NCBI GenBank assembly: GCA_038154685.1
Contig: JAYPYW010000097.1
Location: 1-8,959 of the forward strand
DNA from: GCA-002722245 sp038154685
GTDB taxonomy: Bacteria; Bacteroidota; Bacteroidia; Flavobacteriales_C; GCA-002722245
Length of the DNA: 8,959 bases
Direction of reading: 5' to 3'
Below are positions 1 to 5,187 of the stretch, one piece after another; positions within the stretch are counted from its first letter, which is position 1, and each line of letters opens with the position of its first letter. Made by a program: the position numbers and the translations under genes. Below the pieces are notes generated by a model. It saw only the letters and a program-made list of their open reading frames with translations. It was not told the origin of the DNA and ran no database searches.

Positions 1-60
1 GATAACTTGCTTAAGCGTTTTATTGTCATGACAGAAACATTGCTTGCAATAGAATCATAA
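1..60 (+). CDS. possible 3' end of an unidentified gene (partial)
   Basis: Frame 1 is open from the first base to a TAA at 58-60 and encodes 19 residues ending ...VMTETLLAIES. The window edge cuts off everything upstream, so neither family nor function can be read. Nineteen open codons could be chance in AT-rich DNA. The TAA is followed directly by A-rich repeat DNA, which would fit the end of a gene. Confidence 0.25.
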   Translation, partial: DNLLKRFIVMTETLLAIES

Positions 61-71
61 TCTTATTTTGT

Positions 72-331
72 CCCCTTATAAAAAAAGAGGTCATTACGTC
101 ATTACCTTGCTTTTATTTAGAAAACTCATTAAGTCATTACGTCAATATTTACGGCTTATAAAAAAGAGTTTTTGCCCCTTATAAAAAAGAGAGCTCTAAT
201 TTTGGGAAACCATAAAAAAGAGACTTTTGTCGTGTTATAAAAAAGAGACATCTAAACCTTTTAGCTTAACATAATTAACCAATAAAGAGAACCTGAATTT
301 ATTTATTGAACACCATAAAAAAAGAGAACCT
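72..331 (+). repeat. cluster of degenerate TATAAAAAAGAG repeats
   Basis: Seven copies of an A-rich motif, all in the same orientation, have their ATA at about 78, 158, 181, 212, 237, 282 and 315. The core is TTATAAAAAAGAG or CCATAAAAAAGAG, with 6-7 A's in the good copies. The copy at 282 is degenerate (AATAAAGAG). Copies 1 and 3 share the longer 5' flank CCCCTTAT; the last two share the 3' flank AGAGAACCT. Spacing is irregular (80, 23, 31, 25, 45 and 33 bp), unlike CRISPR. No ORF of useful length covers the cluster. Its role is unknown: protein-binding sites, curved DNA or an origin-like array are possible. The rest of the gene-free stretch (348-531) shows only AT-rich sequence. Confidence 0.7.
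91..149 (+). repeat. TCATTACG octamer repeats
   Basis: Tandem octamers TCATTACG-TCATTACC lie at 91-106 and TCATTAAG-TCATTACG-TCA at 126-144, so the 11-mer TCATTACGTCA occurs exactly at 91-101 and 134-144. The two groups sit between the first two A-rich repeats and appear to belong to the same array. Function is unknown. Confidence 0.6.
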
Positions 332-347
332 AAAAAGATTCTCTTTT
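320..347. terminator. AT-rich stem-loop, possible bidirectional terminator
   Basis: AAAAGAGAA (320-328) is perfectly complementary to TTCTCTTTT (339-347) around a 10-nt loop. The stem is GC-poor, and A- and T-rich tracts form its outer ends. It incorporates the last A-rich repeat, so it may simply be repeat DNA that happens to fold. No clear gene ends just upstream, which weakens the terminator reading. Confidence 0.3.
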
Positions 348-531
348 AACAACTAATATATGCATTTAACAACTCCACCATAGAGCCTTAACCTCAATAA
401 AGGTAATAATTAATGTTACTCTAACAATAAGTAACTGATTTATTTTTTTTTGAAAAACATAAATTTATTGTTTTATTTAAATAGATATTTATTTTCTTAT
501 CGAACACTAGTAAGTAAATCATTCAAACCGA

Positions 532-583
532 TAAACTAGTTTAAAAAATAACACGTATATTTAAATAAAATAAACACGTGTTT
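532..583. promoter_or_regulatory. palindromic operator candidates of the toxin-antitoxin module
   Basis: Two perfect 12-bp palindromes precede the antitoxin gene: TAAACTAGTTTA at 532-543 and AAACACGTGTTT at 572-583, centres 40 bp apart. AACACGT also occurs at 549-555, giving a direct repeat with 573-579. The second palindrome ends two bases before the ATG at 586, so a bound protein would cover the translation start region. Ribbon-helix-helix antitoxins usually bind such sites and repress their own operon. TATATTTA at 556-563 is a one-mismatch match to the Bacteroidota -7 element TAnnTTTG. The binding role is inferred from position and symmetry. Confidence 0.45.
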
Positions 584-585
584 TA

Positions 586-834
586 ATGAATAACAAATTA
601 ACATTAACAATCGAAGAGGAAATAATAAAAAAAGCTAAAGAATATTCTAAACAAAAAGGAAGAAGCCTTTCGGAACTTATTGAGAATTATCTTCAATTCA
701 TTACCGCATCTGAAAAAAAAATCAATATTGAATTAACTCCAAAAATTAAAAAGCTTAAAGGTTCAATAAAACTTGAAACTGATTTTAATCTAAAGGATGG
801 TTACACAAATTACTTATCTAATAAACATAAATAA
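586..834 (+). CDS. ribbon-helix-helix type antitoxin (DUF6364/VapB-like)
   Basis: The 82-residue protein opens with an alternating beta strand (KLTLTIEEEI, residues 4-13), followed by a basic helix (IIKKAKEYSKQKGR) and a second helix (SLSELIENYLQFI). This is the layout of ribbon-helix-helix DNA-binding antitoxins, where the strand pairs in a dimer and contacts the major groove. The charged C-terminal half (about 45-82) would be the tail that wraps and neutralises the toxin. The stop codon overlaps the toxin ATG by one base (TAATG), so the pair is almost certainly co-transcribed and translationally coupled. The family is similar to small Bacteroidota proteins annotated DUF6364. Palindromes just upstream suggest autorepression. 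Confidence in an antitoxin role is high because of the partner; the exact family name is less sure. Confidence 0.85.
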   Translation: MNNKLTLTIEEEIIKKAKEYSKQKGRSLSELIENYLQFITASEKKINIELTPKIKKLKGSIKLETDFNLKDGYTNYLSNKHK

Positions 835-1253
835 TGAAGCATATTTTTGTTGACACAAATGTGCTAATCGACTTTCTTGCGGATCGCCAGCCTTACTCTG
901 AGTTTGCTTCAGGAATATTCAATCTTGCAGACCTTAATAAAATTAAAATACACGTTTCAGCTATTTCCTTCAATAATATTTACTATATACTTAGAGGTGC
1001 TACAAGTCATTCAAAAGCTATTAGGTTAATAGAGGAACTTGAGGAATTAGTTGATATAATTGATTTAAATAAAAAAATAATTAATCAGGCTATTAAATCA
1101 GACTTTAAAGACTTTGAGGATGCTATTCAATACTACTCTGCTAAATCAAAAGAAAAAATAGAGTTTATAGTAACAAGGAACTTAAAGGATTTTAAAAAAT
1201 CTAATATTCCTGTCTTCTCCTCGGAGTCAGCATATAAATTATTATCAATCTAA
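834..1253 (+). CDS. PIN-domain toxin (VapC-like ribonuclease)
   Basis: The protein has 139 residues, normal for a single PIN domain, a metal-dependent RNase fold that in VapC toxins cuts RNA such as tRNA and stops growth. The first strand carries the diagnostic VDTNVLIDF motif (D7, N9, D13). The second acidic cluster is DFEDAIQ (D93, E95, D96), and the C-terminal strand reads VTRNLKDF (T114, N116, D119). The mid-protein helix that often supplies a glutamate reads SFNNIYYIL here, with Asn at that place, a form I recall from the Bacteroidota PIN branch. ATG is shared with the antitoxin stop (1-base overlap), which fixes the start. Toxin activity and RNA target are inferred from family and operon structure. 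Confidence 0.88.
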   Translation: MKHIFVDTNVLIDFLADRQPYSEFASGIFNLADLNKIKIHVSAISFNNIYYILRGATSHSKAIRLIEELEELVDIIDLNKKIINQAIKSDFKDFEDAIQYYSAKSKEKIEFIVTRNLKDFKKSNIPVFSSESAYKLLSI

Positions 1254-1274
1254 AAAAAGTCAGTATACAATACG

Positions 1275-1310
1275 CAAGTAATTGCACCATCAACTAGCAG
1301 GAAATTACTT
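1275..1310. repeat. 8-bp inverted repeat between toxin and recombinase
   Basis: AAGTAATT (1275-1282) is the exact reverse complement of AATTACTT (1303-1310), with 20 bp between. The right arm runs on into TTACTTAAACGTT (1305-1317), which matches TTGCTTAAGCGTT at 7-19 in 11 of 13 positions. It could be a recombinase or regulator site; the arms are short and AT-rich, so chance is possible. Confidence 0.3.
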
Positions 1311-1327
1311 AAACGTTACCATTAATT

Positions 1328-1452
1328 AAAAATGTTCACTTATTATAAAAGTGTACATTATTCCCGAAACCATTATAAACACTGGGTTTTTGTATTTAGG
1401 GCTAAAATAAATGTTCAAAAATATTACAAAGAATGTAAAAGTGAACATTTTT
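1328..1452. repeat. 14-bp perfect inverted repeat upstream of the recombinase
   Basis: AAAAATGTTCACTT (1328-1341) and AAGTGAACATTTTT (1439-1452) are perfect reverse complements flanking 97 bp. Two further copies of the core lie inside: AAGTGTACATT (1349-1359, one mismatch) and AATGTTCAAAA (1410-1420). The elements lie directly upstream of a site-specific recombinase gene. They could be recombinase core sites, making 1342-1438 an invertible segment, or operators for autoregulation. On the minus strand a perfect TAnnTTTG (-7) match lies inside the segment at 1416-1423; no such match was found on the plus strand between here and the recombinase. Confidence 0.55.
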
Positions 1453-1471
1453 ACCTTATCTTTACCTTATC
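1450..1471 (+). repeat. tandem 11-bp repeat
   Basis: TTTACCTTATC occurs twice head to tail (1450-1460, 1461-1471). The repeat lies 17 bp before the preferred ATG of the recombinase and abuts the inverted repeat, so it falls in the leader of that gene. Role unknown. Confidence 0.6.
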
Positions 1472-1488
1472 AATTAAAACGAAACATA

Positions 1489-2052
1489 ATGGCAAAGAAG
1501 AACCAAAATACAACAAGCGATTACATTCCTTTCGATACTGCATTAGTAACAGGTCAAAAGCTACTGAAAAACGATAAGACTAAAACTATTGGTTTATACA
1601 TCATCGCTAGTATCAATTTAGGTCTTCGTGTCAGTGATGTACTTAATTTAACATTCGAGCAACTAAGAGGTAATGAAATCGAAATAAACGAAACGAAGAC
1701 GGGAAAAAGAAGAGTAATGGCAATCAATGATAACATTAAGGAAGCATTAACAAAGTTTGATGAATCTTTTACTGGTCTAGCGTTTAAATCGCAAAAGAAT
1801 AGTGTTTACAGTACACAACAAATCAACAGAAAGCTAAAAGACATCTTCGCTAAGGAAATTAATAATGGACTTCATATAAGTAGTCATTCACTAAGAAAAT
1901 CATTTGGGCGTAAAGTGTACTCGATGAATAACGAAAGTGAAAATGCATTAATAAAACTAAGTGAATTATTTAATCATACATCACCAGGAATCACAAGAAA
2001 GTATTTAGGATTAAGACAAGAAGAACTAAATGACATATATCTTTCATTATAA
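1489..2052 (+). CDS. minimal single-domain tyrosine recombinase
   Basis: The predicted protein has 187 residues and consists almost only of a tyrosine recombinase catalytic domain. Visible catalytic residues in order: R47 (LGLRVSD), the beta-hairpin Lys (TKTGKR, K70 or K73), H133 and R136 (HSLR), H163 (LFNH) and nucleophile Y172 (RKYLGL). The full set suggests an active enzyme that cuts and rejoins DNA through a 3'-phosphotyrosine. It lacks the N-terminal core-binding and arm-binding domains of phage integrases. Its size resembles FimB/FimE-type invertases more than long integrases, so an inversion or short-range role is plausible. An in-frame ATG exists at 1411, but its extra 26 residues cross the inverted and tandem repeats and look non-coding; the ATG at 1489 (MAKK) is preferred. 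Target sites are not known; nearby inverted repeats are candidates. Confidence 0.85.
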   Translation: MAKKNQNTTSDYIPFDTALVTGQKLLKNDKTKTIGLYIIASINLGLRVSDVLNLTFEQLRGNEIEINETKTGKRRVMAINDNIKEALTKFDESFTGLAFKSQKNSVYSTQQINRKLKDIFAKEINNGLHISSHSLRKSFGRKVYSMNNESENALIKLSELFNHTSPGITRKYLGLRQEELNDIYLSL

Positions 2053-2055
2053 GAT

Positions 2056-2137
2056 GCTTAAGTTTTTTCATTTATCATTTTTTGAATTAACTTAGGCAAA
2101 AATCTAAAACAATTTAGAAAAAACTTACGTAAGTTTT
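2056..2137. repeat. inverted repeat and 18-bp palindrome after the recombinase
   Basis: Two symmetrical elements follow the recombinase stop. GCTTAAGTT (2056-2064) pairs with AACTTAGGC (2089-2097), 8 of 9 positions. AAAACTTACGTAAGTTTT (2120-2137) is a perfect 18-bp palindrome with 9-bp arms and no spacer. Both contain ACTTA-type arms, so they may be binding or crossover sites of the neighbouring recombinase, or a terminator for the first. The palindrome has only short flanking T runs and fits a dimeric binding site better. Confidence 0.4.
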
Positions 2138-2203
2138 AAATAAGAGTATTTAAACTAAAATAAATGTATGATCAAGTCTTCTCAAATAAGCTCATTCGCC
2201 CAA

Positions 2204-2219
2204 TATATATATATATATA
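2204..2219 (+). repeat. TA dinucleotide microsatellite
   Basis: A run of eight TA units lies about 105 bp before the GTG at 2325 and immediately before the in-frame signal-peptide coding stretch. Such tracts are prone to slipped-strand length change. ATGs upstream at 2164 and 2168 read through it in the other two frames and stop at 2218-2220 and 2230-2232. Losing one TA would join the 2164 ATG to the T9SS frame; gaining one would join the 2168 ATG. Confidence 0.65.
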
Positions 2220-2234
2220 AACTCGCGCTCTAGC

Positions 2235-2324
2235 AAGTTTTTCCTTACTTTTTTTCTTAGTTTATTTTTTCAGATTTCGGGCTTTTCACAATCTCGTGTT
2301 GTAATTAAAGATGATGCCTATGTA
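2235..2324 (+). other. in-frame signal-peptide coding stretch lacking a start codon
   Basis: The frame of the T9SS protein stays open upstream of the GTG at 2325, back to a TAA at 2187-2189. From 2235 it encodes KFFLTFFLSLFFQISGFSQ and then SRVVIKDDAYVV, a typical Bacteroidota signal peptide with cleavage near SGFSQ followed by a mature N-terminus. No ATG, GTG or TTG occurs in frame between 2190 and 2324. The nearest possible initiators are ATA codons in the TA tract (for example 2217), which would give an ideal n-region (NSRSSK). The gene therefore lost its start, uses a rare start, or is joined to an upstream ATG by repeat-length change. Confidence 0.75.
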
Positions 2325-3527
2325 GTGTTGAATACAGCTTCTACCAGTGAATCTGTTTTTGTGGTGTTGGCTAATGGTAACACTAATGCTTTAGCTACCT
2401 CAGGAACCGGAGGAAATATTATTACCAAACATGAAAACAATCAGGTAAAGTGGAATATAGGTACAAACACAGGAACCTACACCCTGCCGTTTACAACCGC
2501 TACAACAGCCACCAATGCATCCGAATCTAAAATCCCTGCTAGTGTTAACATTACAGGTGCTGGTACAGGAAGCGGAAACATTAAATTTTCCAGTTATACA
2601 GATAATGACGGGACTGATAATTATAAAGTATCCGATTATAAACCATCCGACGTTACCAGTGTTCAAAAAGATGGATCCGACAACTCCGCTAATGTACTTA
2701 ACCGTTGGTGGATTATTGATGCCAATGGATATACCGATAAACCCGATGTAACCCTATCTTTCACCTACGATGATGATGAAGAAAGTGCAACAGGTAACAC
2801 CATAACCGAAGCTAATATTTTCCCACAAAGATGGAACTCTACTGCTTCCGATTGGGACGATGTAACCCTATCGGGAACATTAAATACCACCAACAATACC
2901 CTTTCGGCGGTTACAGTAGCCAAAGCCAACTTCTTCCGCTCTTGGTTATTGGTAGATAATGCAAATCCACTCCCTGTAGAGTTATTATCCTTCAAACCAA
3001 ATTGTATTGATAATCAAACCGTACTTAAATGGGCAACAGCTTCCGAAATTAACAACTCCCATTTCGAAATCCAGCACTCAACCGATGGAGAAACTTGGAA
3101 TACCATCGATTCGGTTGAAGGAGCAGGAAACTCTACCGAGGAAATAAATTACCAATACCAAGTAAAAAACCAAAACACCTACCAAGAGTTTGATTACTAC
3201 CGCTTAAAACAAGTAGATTACGATGGTACATACGATTACTCACAAATAGAAGCTTGTAACTGTAACGGAGGTATAGAAATAACAGAATTATACCCTAATC
3301 CATCTCACGGAGAAGTAAACATCATCATCAATTCCAGCGAAGAAGGCCCATTAAGTTTAAAAATTTATGATGCCGTTGGAAAACTAGTTTTGGATGATGT
3401 GGTAAACCTTCACCAAGGAACCAATTTGATTAACAATTTTATACAAGCCGAAAACGGGAAATACTTCATTTCGGCCAGTTTAAGTAACGGGAAATATTAC
3501 GATTACGGAGTAGTGGTAATCAACTAG
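2325..3527 (+). CDS. T9SS type A sorting-domain surface protein, start codon uncertain
   Basis: The 400 residues counted from GTG 2325 include a beta-rich N-terminal region (1-212), an FnIII-like segment (about 216-308, LPVELLSF ... YYRLKQVDYDG) and a C-terminal T9SS type A sorting domain (about 320-400). The sorting domain shows LYPNPSHGEVNI, LKIYDAVGKLV and a final VVVIN. Such domains direct cargo through the PorSS/T9SS outer-membrane translocon, after which they are usually removed. GTG 2325 is a poor start: the same frame continues upstream through a good signal peptide (from 2235) and without it the protein could not reach the periplasm. It is probably complete except for the missing start codon. 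It ends 11 bp before the FISUMP gene, so the two likely form one transcript. The mature protein's ligand is unknown. Confidence 0.8.
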   Translation: MLNTASTSESVFVVLANGNTNALATSGTGGNIITKHENNQVKWNIGTNTGTYTLPFTTATTATNASESKIPASVNITGAGTGSGNIKFSSYTDNDGTDNYKVSDYKPSDVTSVQKDGSDNSANVLNRWWIIDANGYTDKPDVTLSFTYDDDEESATGNTITEANIFPQRWNSTASDWDDVTLSGTLNTTNNTLSAVTVAKANFFRSWLLVDNANPLPVELLSFKPNCIDNQTVLKWATASEINNSHFEIQHSTDGETWNTIDSVEGAGNSTEEINYQYQVKNQNTYQEFDYYRLKQVDYDGTYDYSQIEACNCNGGIEITELYPNPSHGEVNIIINSSEEGPLSLKIYDAVGKLVLDDVVNLHQGTNLINNFIQAENGKYFISASLSNGKYYDYGVVVIN

Positions 3528-3538
3528 AATTAAAAGCA

Positions 3539-4981
3539 ATGAAAAAGTCAAATTATTTAATCGCAATAGCACTTGGAGTAAGTACATTAACTTTTGCTCA
3601 AAATGTAGGAATTAATACCGATGGGAGTGATCCGGATTCGGATGCTATTTTGCATATTTTCAACCATAGTGGTTCCAGTATAAACCCATCAGTTGTCCGT
3701 ATTGAAAACGCGCAAAACGGCGCTAGTGATGAAACAGGAATTGAAATTTTCAATTCCGGAACAGGAGTTACAGCTACATGGAATATATACAACCCTGCAT
3801 CTGGATCCACCGATTTAAGAATTAAAAACAATGGTACCGATTACATCACCATTCAAAATGATGGACAATGTGGTATTGGTACAACCTCACCAACCGTAAC
3901 CTTAGATGTAGACGGAGATGCCATTTTTAACGAAAGCGGAGCCGATAAAGATTTTAGAATCGAGGGCGATACCGATACCGAAATATTCATGGTAGATGCC
4001 AGTGCCGATGCTGTGGGAATAAGTACAACAACCCCAGCAAGCACTTTGGATATACAAGGAAGCATGGGCTTAAAATTAAATACCATCACAAGTGCCACCA
4101 CGTTGGACCAAACTCATAATGTAATACTGTGCAACACCGGGCCTTACACCGTAACTCTTCCTGCCGCGGCATCCAATACCGATAAGGTGTATTACATTAA
4201 AAACATTGATACTGACGGAGATGATATTACCATTGACGGAAATGGTTCCGCCATAGATGGTTCAACAACTTTTTTATTAGACCCATACAAACATGCTGTA
4301 AGAATTGTTAGCGACGGAGCTAATTGGCATGTATTAGAGGAGTCGGGTACTCTAACCAAGGATAACTCTTTCACTCAAATTAATTGTGATGGTTCGATAT
4401 TTACATGGAGTGATGTAACCAATGGGACAACTGGAGATACTTGGATGGACCGTAATCTAGGTGCTAGTCAAGTAGCAGCTGGTAGTACTGATGCCGATAG
4501 TTATGGTGACTTATATCAATGGGGTAGAGCCAAAGATGGACACCAATGTAGAACTTCAAGCACAACTTCAACCAATTCTGCAGATAATGTTCCTTCTCAT
4601 GGCGATTTCATAACAGAGGGAAGTTCACCTTATGATTGGCGAAGTTCTCAAAATGATAATTTATGGCAAGGCGTTAATGGAGTGAACAACCCTTGTCCAG
4701 AAGGATATCGATTACCCACAGAAACTGAATTAGATAATGAACGTACTTCTTGGAGTTCCAACAACGCGGCAGGTGCTTTTGCCTCTGTTTTAAAATTGCC
4801 CTTGGCGGGCGGCCGCAACTTCAGCAATGGTTCGCTCTTCGATGTAGGTACCTACGGCAACTATTGGAGTAGTACGGTTAGCGGTACGGATGCGCGCCGC
4901 CTGCACTTCGGTAGTAGCCTTGCCTACATGAGCACCAGCTTCCGAGCAGGCGGACTCTCTGTACGTTGCCTTAAGGATTGA
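3539..4981 (+). CDS. secreted FISUMP-domain protein with a DGR-like variable C-terminus
   Basis: The 480-residue protein starts with a signal peptide (1-20, cleavage likely TFA|QN). Three tail-fibre-like motifs follow: VGINTDGSDPDSDAILHI (23-40), CGIGTTSPTVTLDVDG (111-126) and VGISTTTPASTLDIQG (159-174), typical of extended trimeric shafts. Residues about 283-478 form a FISUMP domain, with WMDRNLGAS (302-310), NPCPEGYRLPTETEL (384-398), YWSSTVSG (442-449) and a terminal SVRCLKD. This is a C-type-lectin or formylglycine-enzyme-like fold. The protein is presumably displayed at the cell surface as a binding protein; no T9SS domain is visible. The last 50-60 codons differ sharply in composition and resemble a DGR variable region. 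The ATG is fixed by the signal peptide, 11 bp after the T9SS gene. The ligand is unknown. Confidence 0.85.
   Translation: MKKSNYLIAIALGVSTLTFAQNVGINTDGSDPDSDAILHIFNHSGSSINPSVVRIENAQNGASDETGIEIFNSGTGVTATWNIYNPASGSTDLRIKNNGTDYITIQNDGQCGIGTTSPTVTLDVDGDAIFNESGADKDFRIEGDTDTEIFMVDASADAVGISTTTPASTLDIQGSMGLKLNTITSATTLDQTHNVILCNTGPYTVTLPAAASNTDKVYYIKNIDTDGDDITIDGNGSAIDGSTTFLLDPYKHAVRIVSDGANWHVLEESGTLTKDNSFTQINCDGSIFTWSDVTNGTTGDTWMDRNLGASQVAAGSTDADSYGDLYQWGRAKDGHQCRTSSTTSTNSADNVPSHGDFITEGSSPYDWRSSQNDNLWQGVNGVNNPCPEGYRLPTETELDNERTSWSSNNAAGAFASVLKLPLAGGRNFSNGSLFDVGTYGNYWSSTVSGTDARRLHFGSSLAYMSTSFRAGGLSVRCLKD
4799..4970 (+). other. candidate DGR variable region (VR) in the FISUMP domain
   Basis: This stretch encodes residues 421-478. 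A hand count gives 103 G or C in 4801-4980 (57%), against 23 of 60 in 4381-4440. In residues 424-473, 26 of 50 codons end in C, against 9 of the previous 50. Invariant-looking scaffold (YWSSTVSG, SVRCLKD) alternates with positions such as F428, L433, F434, T438, Y439, R454, H456, Y463, S465-F468, G471 and L473, all NNC. That is what A-to-N changes in AAC template codons yield. Location at the gene's 3' end in a lectin-like fold matches known DGR targets. No template repeat or reverse transcriptase is in the window, so the assignment is a hypothesis. Confidence 0.5.
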
Positions 4982-4999
4982 CCCTTTGAAAGCGTAGCG

Positions 5000-5015
5000 A
5001 TTTGACAATTTGACA
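5000..5015 (+). repeat. tandem ATTTGACA repeat after the FISUMP stop
   Basis: ATTTGACA occurs twice head to tail (5000-5007, 5008-5015), 19 bp beyond the stop codon and just before a stem-loop. A related ATTGACCC covers the stop codon. It may belong to a conserved 3' module of the gene. Confidence 0.5.
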
Positions 5016-5019
5016 CTTT

Positions 5020-5048
5020 ATCCTACCATCCCGTTAGGGTGGTAGGAT
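5020..5048 (+). terminator. stem-loop downstream of the FISUMP gene
   Basis: TCCTACCA (5021-5028) pairs perfectly with TGGTAGGA (5040-5047). Inside it CCC pairs with GGG around a 4-nt GTTA loop, with one bulged T at 5029, and A5020/T5048 extends the stem by one. Only three T's follow directly, so it is a modest intrinsic terminator for the 2-gene unit. Its position about 40 bp after a DGR-like variable region also matches the stem-loop that some DGRs need next to their target (shown for the Bordetella phage DGR). The sequence alone cannot separate the two roles. Confidence 0.6.
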
Positions 5049-5084
5049 TTATAATAAATGGGAAAAATACATTTAGCCCTATAT

Positions 5085-5173
5085 GGATATTTATGGATAA
5101 CATAAAGACATATTTGTATTGATTAAACTTTGTTTTTTGGATATATTTGGATAATTTAAAGATATATCTTTAA
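5085..5173. promoter_or_regulatory. candidate operators around the Fic promoter
   Basis: GGATATTTATGGATAA (5085-5100) and GGATATATTTGGATAA (5139-5154) match at 14 of 16 positions; the second covers the -7 element. A perfect 18-bp palindrome, TTAAAGATATATCTTTAA (5156-5173), lies at the predicted transcription start. Their placement suggests repression of the Fic gene, perhaps by the product itself, which ends in a winged-helix-like domain. Binding is inferred. Confidence 0.4.
5117..5149 (+). promoter_or_regulatory. Bacteroidota-type promoter of the Fic gene
   Basis: TATATTTG at 5142-5149 is a perfect TAnnTTTG -7 element. TATTG at 5117-5121 supplies the -33 TTG, 20 bp upstream, the usual spacing for the Bacteroidota primary sigma factor. 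Transcription would start near 5156, about 32 bp before the ATG at 5188. Confidence 0.6.
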
Positions 5174-5187
5174 GTGAAAATTAAGTT

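Noticed and set aside
72..331. CRISPR array
   Set aside because: The repeats are short (about 13 bp), degenerate and irregularly spaced (23-80 bp), and no cas gene is present.
1260..1330. Integron attC site next to the recombinase
   Set aside because: No RYYYAAC/GTTRRRY pair could be read (AACGTTACC fails the purine rule), and the recombinase is too short and without visible IntI-specific features.
1411..1488. Longer recombinase start at 1411
   Set aside because: The added 26 residues are encoded by repeat DNA, and MAKK at 1489 gives a natural start for a minimal recombinase.
1332..1577. 81-codon plus-strand ORF upstream of the recombinase
   Set aside because: It overlaps the recombinase in another frame, runs through the inverted and tandem repeats, and its product has no recognisable fold.
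7..2062. Direct repeat TGCTTAAG at window start and after the recombinase
   Set aside because: Only eight bases match cleanly; in AT-rich DNA this is not enough to call element ends.
4790..5008. Minus-strand ORF opposite the FISUMP 3' end
   Set aside because: It is a shadow of the GC-rich variable region on the other strand and has no domain signal.
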